Shown: positions 1-7,780, counted from the stretch's first letter. The stretch is DNA of 9,692 nt from Candidatus Bipolaricaulis sp. (GCA_020062805.1 JAGUVP010000203.1:1-9692); one strand, 5' to 3'. Program-made: numbers and translations. The notes: generated by a model not told the origin, from the letters alone.

Positions 1-2490
1 CAAGTCGCGGCCATCGATCTTGGTTCGGGATTGGAAGAACCGCTCGGCGCGGTCGGTCACGCGCCACAGGTCGAGCCGGAACGTCTCGTCCGCTGGGGTG
101 GCAGCCCAGACCGCGCCCTGACCGGTGCCGACCGCGGTCAGCGGACCGGTCACGGCAGGCGCGATCTCTCCCTCCTGCCATAGCCCATCCTCGGCTGCGT
201 ACCAGAGCGCGCCGTCGCGGAGAGCCAGCGCGTACACGGTCTTGCCGTAGGTAACCCACCCTACACCGACACCGCCCTTCAAAATGAGGATTCCGCGATC
301 GGACGCCATGTACACCTCTTCGCCCCGGGCAAGCAGATCGTGGACCGCGTCTGTTGCCTCGGGAACGGGGATCCACGCTCCGGCGATCAACAGGTACAGA
401 CCTGCGCTCGTACCGAGGTACACGAGGTCATCGGCCCACAGGAGGGAGGTGGGTCGGGCAGTCCCCGGCAGGGGCAGCGTATCCCACCGCTTCGGGTCTT
501 CGGTGTCGGTGGGGCCGAACCAGGCCAGAACCTTGTCGGTCGCCGCGTACACGAGCCCCCCGCCGCGCGCGAGGGCGAGGACTTCGGCGCCGGGGAGGAG
601 TTCGTTCTGGGTGATGCGGGTCCAGCTGCGAACGCGATCGAACGGGGTCGCCTCGGTGAGCTTCACCACGGTCAAGCCGGCGTCGGTGCCCACGAGAAGC
701 TGACCGGTGAGGGGGAGGAGGGCGTAGGCCGCTCGGCCAGCCAAGCCGTGGGCGGACCCGTACCCGGCGAACGAACCGTCTTTGTACACGGTGATCCCGT
801 TTTGATGCGCGAAGATGACGTACTGCCCATCCGATGCCTGGGCGCTGGCAATGGCGTGGATCTGGTTCGGGGATGGGATTCGGGCGTTGTCGTCGGCGGG
901 GAAGATGTTCTCCGATCCCGCGAGGCTCAGGTTGTAGGTCCAGCCGACGATATTCCCGGCCAAGGCCAACGCGGCCACGGTGTGGGTGTTGGGCATGGTG
1001 TGCGTGGTCGGTTGGGGCGTGCCGAAGTCCATCGCCCGGTACAAGGCGAGCTTGAACCCATCCCAGCCGGGCACGTTCACGGTGAGGCCGAACAGGTTCC
1101 GCTCGTATTCGGTCGTTACGCCGAGACCGCCGCGCTGTCGCTCGAAATCCACCTTGAGCTCGTCGTCGGGCCCGAGCGAGGTGAACAGGAGGAGGATCCC
1201 GACCATGTAGTCCACCGTGTAGTCCTTCCCTTGAGTGAGGCGCCGGCCGTTGAGGTACACGCGCTCCGAACCTGGGACGAGCGACGGCCCGAGCGCGAAC
1301 GCGGTTCCTTCGCGCTGGTAGGCGAACGTTGCCCGCACAGCCCCGCCGGCGAAGAACGACGAAGGGAAGGAGATCCGGAGCACTCCGTCGGTTGGGATCA
1401 GTGTCCAGACGTAGTCGGCGAGGTCAGGATCGGTGGAGGGACGGAACTCGGTCTCCCCGGGCAGACGAATCCAGACTTCGACGGTACCTTCGATCACGTT
1501 CCGCTCGCCGAGGGCGAGGTAGCGCTGGCGCTGGGCGTTGGGGAGGGGGTAGGCATCCTCGTCGACACGTACGGCCAGAAACGGGGCGAGGCTGGCGAGA
1601 AAACGGGTTTCGAGATCGCTTTCCTCGACGAACGGATAGGTCTTGCGCTCGTTGCCGACGAGTCCGAGACGGGTGTTGTAGGCTTCGATCGCCTCCTGGA
1701 TGCGCCTCCGCGCCACTGCTGAGGGCGCAATGCGGAGGGCGAGGTCGTCGTGACCATCGCGCAGGACGAGGTACTCCCCTGCCGCAAGGGGGGTCACGAG
1801 CGCGGCCGCGAGGTCCGGTTGCAGGTACCCGAGGCCCCAGTCGGTCAAGAAACTCCACAGGGCCGGAGTCCCGTCCACTTGAAGCCAGACCTTGGACAGA
1901 CCCTCCACGAACTGGACCCGTAGGGGCCAGTAGGCAAAGCCTTCCACCGAGCGGAGGTACGGAGCGGCTCGCCACGGTTCGTCGGGGTCGTTCACCGTGA
2001 ACAGAGCCTCCCCTTGGCCCTGTTCTCCGCGGAATGTGCGGGATTCGGAGATGCCCTCGAGGCGTGTTACGAGCGCACTCAAGCTGACCCCATCGCCACC
2101 GTACACCACGCGTGCCCCGAGAACGCGTTTGTTGTAGACCCCGAGCCCTTCACCTTCCGTCCCCACCACGAATCGTCCCAGCTCTCCGGTCCACGGCGTG
2201 CGGTCCACCGTGAGGAGGAAGTCCTGAAACCCTACGTCGAGCTGGTCGTTGAAGCTCGCCTTGAGGGTGATGAAATCGAGGGCCTTTCCCTCAATCACAG
2301 CGCGGAGGGTCTGGGTTAGCGCGGGCTGTCCCGGGGTGAGGTTCTCCCCGGCGAGAAGATCGGCTGCTCCCAATCCCAGCCAGATCGTCCACGTTTTCTC
2401 CCCGCTCACCGTCAGGTTGAAGCTCGGGGTCTGTTGGGCCCAACCGGCGAAGCACAGGAGGAACACACACACTGGCAGGAGTCTTCGCAT
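1..2490 (-). CDS. Large secreted surface protein with YLNG/DYTVDY module and beta-propeller (partial, C-terminus outside window)
   Basis: I read this frame codon by codon from the ATG at 2490 to the window edge: 830 residues with no stop, so the 3' end is missing. Residues 1-18 form a signal peptide (MRR, then a hydrophobic LLPVCVFLLCFAGWA, cleavage probably before QQ). Residues 22-210 are beta-rich with alternating hydrophobics, including a GELGRF...VYNKRVLGARV segment. Residues 396-450 hold a VPGSERVYLNGRRL / GKDYTVDYMVGILLLF module that I recall from large uncharacterised bacterial surface proteins. From about 546 on there are repeated beta-propeller-like strands such as LLVGTDAGL (598), LVYAAT (646), YLGTSAGLY (691), VYMASDRGI (726) and LWYAAEDGL (762). 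The start overlaps the stop of the upstream barrel gene (TGATG), so translation is probably coupled. A role as an outer-membrane or cell-surface adhesion or sensing protein is inference. No enzymatic motif was seen, and the specific function is unknown. Confidence 0.87.
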   Translation of the reverse strand, partial: MRRLLPVCVFLLCFAGWAQQTPSFNLTVSGEKTWTIWLGLGAADLLAGENLTPGQPALTQTLRAVIEGKALDFITLKASFNDQLDVGFQDFLLTVDRTPWTGELGRFVVGTEGEGLGVYNKRVLGARVVYGGDGVSLSALVTRLEGISESRTFRGEQGQGEALFTVNDPDEPWRAAPYLRSVEGFAYWPLRVQFVEGLSKVWLQVDGTPALWSFLTDWGLGYLQPDLAAALVTPLAAGEYLVLRDGHDDLALRIAPSAVARRRIQEAIEAYNTRLGLVGNERKTYPFVEESDLETRFLASLAPFLAVRVDEDAYPLPNAQRQRYLALGERNVIEGTVEVWIRLPGETEFRPSTDPDLADYVWTLIPTDGVLRISFPSSFFAGGAVRATFAYQREGTAFALGPSLVPGSERVYLNGRRLTQGKDYTVDYMVGILLLFTSLGPDDELKVDFERQRGGLGVTTEYERNLFGLTVNVPGWDGFKLALYRAMDFGTPQPTTHTMPNTHTVAALALAGNIVGWTYNLSLAGSENIFPADDNARIPSPNQIHAIASAQASDGQYVIFAHQNGITVYKDGSFAGYGSAHGLAGRAAYALLPLTGQLLVGTDAGLTVVKLTEATPFDRVRSWTRITQNELLPGAEVLALARGGGLVYAATDKVLAWFGPTDTEDPKRWDTLPLPGTARPTSLLWADDLVYLGTSAGLYLLIAGAWIPVPEATDAVHDLLARGEEVYMASDRGILILKGGVGVGWVTYGKTVYALALRDGALWYAAEDGLWQEGEIAPAVTGPLTAVGTGQGAVWAATPADETFRLDLWRVTDRAERFFQSRTKIDGRDL

Positions 2491-3296
2491 CACAACCTCA
2501 CGGTAAACGACACGTGAACTGCGGGAGGAAGCACGGAATGGAGCAAGATCGCCCAGTCGAGATCCCACGTGCTCCAACCCACAGAGCCTCCGAACGCGAC
2601 GCCGCGGGCGCCGTATCCGGCCCGGATGAGCAGCCAGTCCAACCCGAACTCGGCGCCGATCGCGAACGCTGGGTCCGATCCAACACCGGTGAGGTCGAGG
2701 GCTACCGCTGCGATCAGTCCCTGTCCGTGCACGGGGAGCGCGAGGCCGACCTCCAGCTCGGTGGGCCAGGACTCGCTCGGGACGGGTGCCTGAGCGGCCA
2801 CGTTCCGCCACACGACCCCGACGTGAATCGGTCCTCGCCAGAGGAGGGCAAGGTCGAGCGCTCCCCCGAGCCCGGGGACAGGAGCGACGGGAAGCAGGAA
2901 GCGCGCTCTCGCCCCAACTCCCACCGGACCGAGCCGCACCCCGACTCCGAGAACAGCACCGGCAGTACGGAACGCAAGTCCGGGGGAGATGTCTCCCGCA
3001 TCGAGGATGATGCCGGACGCGCCCACGCCGGACACGCTCACGGAAACCACCCCGAGATGGGCGGCGTCGAACACGCTCCCATAGGTCGAGCGGATCTGAA
3101 CACCCTCGATCCAAGGGAGCCCGGCGGGGTTCGTGAACAACGCCTCCACGGAAGGCAGGGCTACCCCGGCTCCTCCCATCCCCGAGCGGCGCGTCCCGAC
3201 GGCGAGGCCGAACAGGATATCCCCTCCCACGAACTCTTGCCCCAACGCTCCTAGTCCCACCGTTACGGCGAGGACCAGCGTGAAGCAGATGCTCAC
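2490..3296 (-). CDS. PorV/FadL-like small outer-membrane beta-barrel protein
   Basis: The protein is 268 residues if it starts at the GTG at 3296. That start gives a hydrophobic signal sequence immediately (ICFTLVLAVTVGLGALG, cleavage probably before QEF), though it has no positive charge in the n-region. The mature N-terminus carries RRSGMGGAGVA (37-46) and EALFTNPAGLPW (51-62). This is the 'MGGAGVA...NPAGL' signature of PorV/UPF0164 and FadL-type outer-membrane proteins. The rest is short, glycine-rich alternating strands (LGVGVRLGPVGVGARARF, 116-133) ending in VSFTVRL, consistent with a beta-barrel. It is shorter than PorV of type IX secretion (usually well over 300 residues). It lies between a secreted protease and a large surface protein and shares TGATG with the latter. 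The frame stays open upstream to an ATG at 3584 that overlaps the protease stop (ATGA). That longer form would put about 96 hydrophilic residues before the signal sequence, so I prefer 3296, but the start is uncertain. Confidence 0.75.
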   Translation of the reverse strand: MSICFTLVLAVTVGLGALGQEFVGGDILFGLAVGTRRSGMGGAGVALPSVEALFTNPAGLPWIEGVQIRSTYGSVFDAAHLGVVSVSVSGVGASGIILDAGDISPGLAFRTAGAVLGVGVRLGPVGVGARARFLLPVAPVPGLGGALDLALLWRGPIHVGVVWRNVAAQAPVPSESWPTELEVGLALPVHGQGLIAAVALDLTGVGSDPAFAIGAEFGLDWLLIRAGYGARGVAFGGSVGWSTWDLDWAILLHSVLPPAVHVSFTVRL

Positions 3297-3580
3297 CGCA
3301 GAGGGCGCAGCGCGCGCCGAGGTACTCCGGGGCTCTGATTTGACGACTCTCTGAGGGGCATGATCAGCTTGCAGACGCACGATCTCGAACGGGGCGCGTG
3401 CTTCGCACGGTTCGAAACCATGCCATCGGCTCCTGTTGGGCAGTTTTCTGCGGAGGGCGATCGTGGGAGTTCGATCCTCCTCGACCCATGCCGTTCGCAG
3501 TCTCTCTGCGGTCGTTGCGCTCTCGGCGGTGAGATGGAGCATTCGGGTTGCACATCGCCTGAACAGGTCGGTGAGAGATC
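3297..3580. other. 284-base spacer between protease and barrel genes, probably non-coding or an untranslated leader
   Basis: On the minus strand this stretch is open in the barrel gene's frame, from an ATG at 3584 that overlaps the protease stop as ATGA. The encoded peptide is hydrophilic and arginine-rich. It uses many AGA, CGA, AGG, AAA and A/T-ending codons that are rarer in the neighbouring genes, so I think it is not a normal protein segment. It contains a compact hairpin at 3396-3408, CGTGC-GAA-GCACG on the minus strand, whose core is the very stable GCGAAGC mini-hairpin. I saw no convincing -35/-10 pair, Shine-Dalgarno or T-tract terminator. It could be an intercistronic leader, a small RNA, or decayed sequence. 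Confidence 0.45.
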
Positions 3581-5719
3581 TCATCGCTGGACCACCACCC
3601 GCACGATCTCGGACTGGGCGCGATCGGTCACGACAACGGCGAGGTACAACCCGCTCCCCACCCGATGGCCGCTCGACGTGACGAGGGGCCACCGCGCCTC
3701 TCCCGACGAGGGGGGCAGAAGCTGGGTGTAGAGGAGCCGCCCCGTGAGGTCGTAGAGGTGGAGGCTTGCCCACTGGGTCCCCACTGGACAGTGGTAGGCG
3801 AACAGCGCCTCACGGGATACGGGGTTCGTGACGATGGCGAGGGTCGGCTTCTCCACCGGGGAGGGTTCGCCGATGAAACGGGCAGCACCGGGCACATCCA
3901 ACTTACCTGCTCCCCAGGCGTGGTTGGGCGCGGCTCCGACCTGGTGATCCGCCCGCGCTCCGGAGATCAGGGCATCCCTGATCTCGGACCAGGTCAGGTT
4001 GGGTCGGCGGGAGAGGAGGAGGGCCACGGCTCCCGTCACGTGGGGAGCCGCCATGCTGGTGCCGAGGAGCATGGTGTAGTCTCCTCCCGGCAGGGTGAGC
4101 CGTCCTGCCGGTGAAGCCTGGGCCGAGCGGGCAGAGGCGATCCACGCTCCCGGCGCGACCAGATCGGGCTTGATGCGGCCATCCCGGGTCGGACCGCGGG
4201 AAGAAAACACGGCGAGCGCCCCCACGTCTCCCTCGCCCGTCTGTTCTCCGTTCTGCGAGACCCAGCGGTTCTTCGTGACGTAGGCGCCGACCGTGATCAC
4301 GCGCAGGGCGTTCCCGGGCTCGCTGATCGTGGAATTCGTATCTCCTTCTCGGAACTGGCCTGCAGCGGGGTCCTCCACCCATCCATCAACGCGCCCGCCG
4401 GCCAAGGTGGGGGTCAGGGTGATGGCCCAGGTCGATGCCGGCGAAACATCGGTGAGGACGAGGTAGATGCGACGATCCGCGGTGAGGGGATCAGGACTGG
4501 ATGAGTTATCGAGCCAGACTCCCCCCGAAGCGGTCGAGGCCCAACGCTGAGTCCCGGGGATGACGGTCACCGACTCGCCGCTTGGAGCGCGCACCTGGAC
4601 CGAGAAGCTTGTCGTGCCGCTGTGCCAGAGGTGGACCGAGGCCGTGCTCTTCTCGACGTCGAGATGCCACGTAGTTGCCGACCCGACGGTGCCTCCGACG
4701 TGGATCTTGCGGTTCCCCTCGTTTCCCGCGGCCACCACCACCACCCGACCGGGGCGATCGATCAGGGCGTCGATCATCCGCTCGAAGAGAGAGTTTCCGT
4801 CGTGAGATCCGCTGTGGCCGCCGAGAGACAGGTTGACCACAGCCGGCTTGCCCAGCGTCTGCGCGGTCTCGAACACGAAGCGCACTCCGTCCACCACCGT
4901 GTCCTCGTAGAACGTCGTCTTCACGATAACGAGGTCGGCCTCGGGCGCTACTCCACGTAGGCCGGCGGTGCCTGACGAGCCGTCCCCCGCGGCGATCCCC
5001 GCCACGTGGGTTCCATGGCCCTGGGTGTCGCGGGTGGGAGGGAACCCGCTCGCGATCGCATTCTCGATCTCTTGGCGGGAGAACGCGCGGCCGTAACGGG
5101 CCTCCGAGCCGTCCGTTGCGTCGCCCCACCAGTGCGGAAACCCCGTCGCTCCGACTCCGGTCTGATCCCACAGCCACAGGATCCGCGACCCTTCCTCGAG
5201 TCCGTCCCCCGTGCGGTCTACGCGGAAGTCGCGATGGAGGATGTCGACTCCCGTATCCACGACACCGACGACCACGTTTTGGCCGGTGGTCCGAGGAGAT
5301 CCGTACCAGAGGGCGGTTGCCCCGGTCTCGGGCACCGAGAGGTCGAGAGAGGGGTACACAGGCCGGCTGGCCTGGACGTAGACGACCTGGGGGTCGTCCG
5401 CGAGCGCCAGGAGGTCGCGGACCGCCACCTCGCCTGTGGCCAGCGTTCCGACGATCTGGTGGGGCCGGAACAGGGGGACTGACCTCGCCCCGTTGGCATC
5501 AGCCGTGAGGAGGAACACGCGAACGCGCTCTTCGCCCGCGACGTCGGTCGCGCCGAGCGCGACGAGGCCGGGCAACACCTGCGGTGACAGAAGCTGGGTC
5601 GGCCCGTCCTCGACCTGCGCGTACACGAACGCTCGCAACAGAGGGTCCAGCTTCTCTGGGCTGGCCAGAGCGGCAGCGCAGAACAGAAGACAGGCGAAGA
5701 CATACAGGAAACGAACCAC
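3581..5719 (-). CDS. Secreted S8 (subtilisin-family) serine protease with C-terminal FlgD-like/T9SS-like domain
   Basis: The protein is 712 residues from the GTG at 5719. The signal peptide is VRFLYVFACLLFCAAALA, cleaved before SPEK; the LLFC at 11-14 is not a proper lipobox. Residues 20-130 look like an I9-type propeptide. The catalytic residues are Asp155 (VVDTGVD), His235 (GHGTHVAG), oxyanion Asn333 (AAGNEG) and Ser555 (GTSMAAPH), all present, so it should be an active endopeptidase. About 110 residues of beta-strand (340-450) are inserted between Asn333 and the Ser block, as in CspA/CspB-like subtilases. Residues 625-712 (TNPVSREALF..., HLYDLTGRLLYTQ, GSGLYLAVVV) resemble FlgD-Ig / type IX secretion C-terminal sorting domains. 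The GTG is chosen because it opens the signal peptide and lies 8 bases after a TACAAT -10 box. Frames further upstream (ATG at 5794) would run through the promoter. It is first in the minus-strand operon. Its natural substrates are unknown. Confidence 0.93.
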   Translation of the reverse strand: MVRFLYVFACLLFCAAALASPEKLDPLLRAFVYAQVEDGPTQLLSPQVLPGLVALGATDVAGEERVRVFLLTADANGARSVPLFRPHQIVGTLATGEVAVRDLLALADDPQVVYVQASRPVYPSLDLSVPETGATALWYGSPRTTGQNVVVGVVDTGVDILHRDFRVDRTGDGLEEGSRILWLWDQTGVGATGFPHWWGDATDGSEARYGRAFSRQEIENAIASGFPPTRDTQGHGTHVAGIAAGDGSSGTAGLRGVAPEADLVIVKTTFYEDTVVDGVRFVFETAQTLGKPAVVNLSLGGHSGSHDGNSLFERMIDALIDRPGRVVVVAAGNEGNRKIHVGGTVGSATTWHLDVEKSTASVHLWHSGTTSFSVQVRAPSGESVTVIPGTQRWASTASGGVWLDNSSSPDPLTADRRIYLVLTDVSPASTWAITLTPTLAGGRVDGWVEDPAAGQFREGDTNSTISEPGNALRVITVGAYVTKNRWVSQNGEQTGEGDVGALAVFSSRGPTRDGRIKPDLVAPGAWIASARSAQASPAGRLTLPGGDYTMLLGTSMAAPHVTGAVALLLSRRPNLTWSEIRDALISGARADHQVGAAPNHAWGAGKLDVPGAARFIGEPSPVEKPTLAIVTNPVSREALFAYHCPVGTQWASLHLYDLTGRLLYTQLLPPSSGEARWPLVTSSGHRVGSGLYLAVVVTDRAQSEIVRVVVQR

Positions 5720-5727
5720 AGCATGGC

Positions 5728-5733
5728 ATTGTA
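5728..5733 (-). promoter_or_regulatory. Leaderless-type -10 box of the S8 protease operon
   Basis: Read on the minus strand, TACAAT ends exactly 8 bases before the GTG start at 5719. This predicts a transcript starting about 2 bases before the start codon, so without a Shine-Dalgarno; none is visible. No good -35 hexamer lies 16-18 bases upstream. The surrounding sequence, GGCTACAATGCCATGC, nearly repeats the opposite promoter. Confidence 0.65.
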
Positions 5734-5762
5734 GCCACCGGTTCTCGATCGAGCCAGGATCG

Positions 5763-5790
5763 TTGATCCCGGGTGGGGGAGGGCTACAAT
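5763..5790 (+). promoter_or_regulatory. Promoter of ftsH (TTGATC - 16 bp - TACAAT), leaderless type
   Basis: A sigma70-like pair is visible: -35 TTGATC at 5763-5768 and -10 TACAAT at 5785-5790, with a 16-base spacer. The -10 ends 8 bases before the ATG at 5799, so transcription should begin at about 5797 with virtually no 5' leader. The purine-rich GGGTGGGGGAGGG between the boxes lies upstream of the predicted transcript start, so it cannot serve as a ribosome binding site if this promoter is used. Confidence 0.7.
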
Positions 5791-5798
5791 GCAATGGT

Positions 5799-7640
5799 AT
5801 GGACCGGCGTCCGATTCAGCCACCCCGCACCCTGCGCAGCATCACGTTCCTCGTGATGCTCGTGATGATCGGGCTTCTCATTGCCCAGGCGTTCTGGCCC
5901 ACCCAGCGCCGCCTGCTCGAGTTCACATACTCCGACTTGTTGTTCCAGATCCAAACTGGGAACGTGGAGGAGGTCGTGATCCAGGGCTCCCGGATCGAAG
6001 GGTCCCTCAAGGCCGGAGAGATCCGGGGGTTCGTGGTGCAGGGGCCACCCGAGGGTTCCGCCCTGTACACCGAGCTCGCCCGGGAGATGGACGAGCGGGG
6101 CGTTGTGTACCAGTTCCAGGCTCCGGGAGGGGCATCGTGGCTCCTGCCCCTTCTCGCGTACTCGCTGCCCGTGGTTCTGCTGGTCGTGTTCTGGATGTAC
6201 ATGATGCGCCGCATGCAGGGTGGAAGCGCATTCACCTTCGGCCAGTCGCGCGCCAAGCTCGTGGCCAAGGAGTTCACCAAGGTCTCGTTCAAGGACGTGG
6301 CGGGCATCGACGAGGTGTTGGACGAGGTGCGGGAGATCGTGGATTACCTGCGGGACCCCGGCCGGTTCGTGCGTTTGGGGGCGAAGATCCCCAAGGGGAT
6401 CCTCCTCGTCGGCCCGCCGGGAACGGGCAAGACGCTGCTTGCCCGGGCGATCGCCGGCGAGGCGGGGGTGCCGTTCTTCTCCATCTCCGGGTCCGACTTC
6501 GTGGAGATGTTCGTCGGCGTGGGCGCGGCCCGGGTGCGGGACATGTTCCAGAAAGCGAAGGCGAGCGCCCCGTGCATCGTGTTCATCGACGAGATCGACG
6601 CCGTGGGCCGCAAGCGGGGCGCAGGCCTGGGGGGAGGACACGACGAGCGGGAGCAGACGCTGAACCAGCTCCTCTCGGAGATGGACGGGTTCGAGGGGAA
6701 CGCCGGCGTGATCGTGCTCGCCGCCACGAACCGCCCCGACGTGCTCGACCTCGCTCTCCTCCGGCCGGGGCGGTTCGACCGCAAGATCGCAGTGCCTACG
6801 CCGGATCTGCACGGACGAGAGGCGATCCTCAAGGTGCACATTCGCGAGAAGAAGCTCTCCACCGATGTAGACCTCGCGCTCCTCGCCCGGCGCACGCCGG
6901 GATTCGTGGGAGCCGATCTCGAGAACCTGTGCAACGAGGCGGCGCTTCTCGCCGCGCGGCGTAACAAGGAGCGCATCGAACTCGACGACTTCGACGAGGC
7001 TTTGGACCGCGTTCTCACCGGGCTTGCCCGCAAGGGGATGTACATCCGGGACGAGGAGAAGCTCCGCATCGCGCATCACGAGGCCGGGCACGCCCTTCTG
7101 ATGAAACTCCTCCCCGACACCGGTCCGATTCACAAGGTGACGATCATTCCCCGGGGAACGGGGGCCCTTGGGTTTGCCCAACCCCTCCCCGAAGACCGGA
7201 GGCTGTGGTCGCGCACGCTCCTGCTCGATCACCTCGCGGTCATTCTTGGGGGGCGGGCGGCGGACGAACTCGTGTTCAGCGAGCAGACGACCGGGGCCTC
7301 GGATGATCTGAAGAGAGCGACGGAAATCGCGAAGCGGATGGTTGTGGAATGGGGGATGTCGGAGGCGCTGGGCCCGGTCAACGTGGCGGCAGATCGGGTG
7401 AACGTGTTCCTCGGCGAGGAGATCGTGCGCGGCGAAGATCACTCGGAGGAGCTGTCGTCAGCGGTGGACCGCGAGATCCGCGTCATCTCGACCCAAGCGT
7501 ACGAACGGGCGAAGGCCCTTCTGGCACGCAACCGCGCGGCCCTCGACCGGCTGGCCCAGGAACTCCTCCGCCGCGAGTCGCTCGATGGGGACGACATTGA
7601 CACTCTCCTCGCCGACCTCACCCTCGAATCGACGGGATGA
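5799..7640 (+). CDS. ftsH: ATP-dependent zinc metalloprotease FtsH
   Basis: The protein is 613 residues, the usual length for FtsH. It is a hexameric inner-membrane AAA+ protease that pulls misfolded membrane proteins and short-lived regulators through its pore and degrades them in the cytoplasm. Two membrane helices are visible at about 15-33 and 114-134, with a small extracytoplasmic domain between them. The AAA module has Walker A GPPGTGKT (205-212), pore loop FVGVGA (238-243), Walker B IVFIDEID (260-267) and second region of homology [19 protein letters not shown] (310-328). The peptidase has HEAGH (427-431) with His427, Glu428 and His431, and the third zinc ligand is an Asp in TTGASDDL (497-504). 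All key residues are intact. The start ATG at 5799 is preferred over the out-of-frame ATG at 5794 because it begins the conserved N-terminus and fits the promoter spacing. It is divergent from the secreted protease and first of the plus-strand cluster. Confidence 0.97.
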   Translation: MDRRPIQPPRTLRSITFLVMLVMIGLLIAQAFWPTQRRLLEFTYSDLLFQIQTGNVEEVVIQGSRIEGSLKAGEIRGFVVQGPPEGSALYTELAREMDERGVVYQFQAPGGASWLLPLLAYSLPVVLLVVFWMYMMRRMQGGSAFTFGQSRAKLVAKEFTKVSFKDVAGIDEVLDEVREIVDYLRDPGRFVRLGAKIPKGILLVGPPGTGKTLLARAIAGEAGVPFFSISGSDFVEMFVGVGAARVRDMFQKAKASAPCIVFIDEIDAVGRKRGAGLGGGHDEREQTLNQLLSEMDGFEGNAGVIVLAATNRPDVLDLALLRPGRFDRKIAVPTPDLHGREAILKVHIREKKLSTDVDLALLARRTPGFVGADLENLCNEAALLAARRNKERIELDDFDEALDRVLTGLARKGMYIRDEEKLRIAHHEAGHALLMKLLPDTGPIHKVTIIPRGTGALGFAQPLPEDRRLWSRTLLLDHLAVILGGRAADELVFSEQTTGASDDLKRATEIAKRMVVEWGMSEALGPVNVAADRVNVFLGEEIVRGEDHSEELSSAVDREIRVISTQAYERAKALLARNRAALDRLAQELLRRESLDGDDIDTLLADLTLESTG

Positions 7641-7667
7641 CCGGGTGGCGCCCTGCTGAGACGCGGC

Positions 7668-7731
7668 GGGGAGCGAACCGTTCGCGGTTGAACCCGGATC
7701 CTGTCCCGACAGCCGTAGGTCAGCGCTCCCC
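7668..7731 (+). repeat. Nested inverted repeats, candidate three-way-junction RNA or processing/termination structure
   Basis: An 8-base perfect inverted repeat, GGGGAGCG (7668-7675) with CGCTCCCC (7724-7731), encloses two smaller hairpins. These are AACCG-TTCG-CGGTT at 7676-7689, which stacks directly on the outer stem, and CTGT-CCCG-ACAG at 7702-7713 give or take one base. Together they can fold as a three-way junction in the ftsH-dxr transcript. No poly-T follows, so it is not a standard intrinsic terminator. The pairing is seen directly; any function is inference. Confidence 0.45.
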
Positions 7732-7735
7732 CTGG

Positions 7736-7780
7736 TCTGCGTTCCTCTGCGCCCTTCGTGACTTCGCGGTGGGGTTCGCG
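7736..7780 (+). repeat. Run of TCTGCG/TTCGTG/TTCGCG hexamers (degenerate short repeat)
   Basis: Five related hexamers occur in 45 bases: TCTGCG (7736), TCTGCG (7746), TTCGTG (7755), TTCGCG (7763) and TTCGCG (7775), spaced 8-12 bases apart. This resembles the 'CTCTGCG...CTTCGTG...TTCGCGGT' intergenic text that I recall as dispersed in several environmental bacterial genomes. That recollection cannot be checked here. Confidence 0.4.

Noticed and set aside
340..1722. A 460-codon open frame on the plus strand, and several shorter ones between 1 and 2500
   Set aside because: They lie antisense to the large surface protein, whose frame is continuous with a signal peptide and recognisable repeats. 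Long antisense frames are expected at this GC content, and the translations show no domain.
3396..3408. Hairpin in the spacer as an intrinsic terminator of the protease gene
   Set aside because: Only a 5-base stem and no T-tract on either strand.
3402..3488. tRNA-like T-arms on the plus strand (GGGAG-TTCGATC-CTCCT followed by CGACCCA, and CACGG-TTCGAAA-CCATG)
   Set aside because: No matching 5' acceptor strand (TGGGTCG or CCGATGG), no anticodon stem and no CCA end. At most a decayed tRNA fragment, more likely chance.
5677..5688. Lipobox (LLFC) in the protease signal peptide
   Set aside because: Phe at the -1 position does not fit signal peptidase II; the ALA cleavage site before SPEK fits ordinary signal peptidase I.
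5794..5796. ATG at 5794 as the ftsH start
   Set aside because: It is out of frame with ftsH; the ATG at 5799 is in frame and begins the conserved N-terminus.
5784..7442. A 552-codon minus-strand open frame opposite ftsH
   Set aside because: It is a shadow of ftsH: low-complexity His/Leu/Glu-rich translation, no motif, and ftsH is unmistakable.
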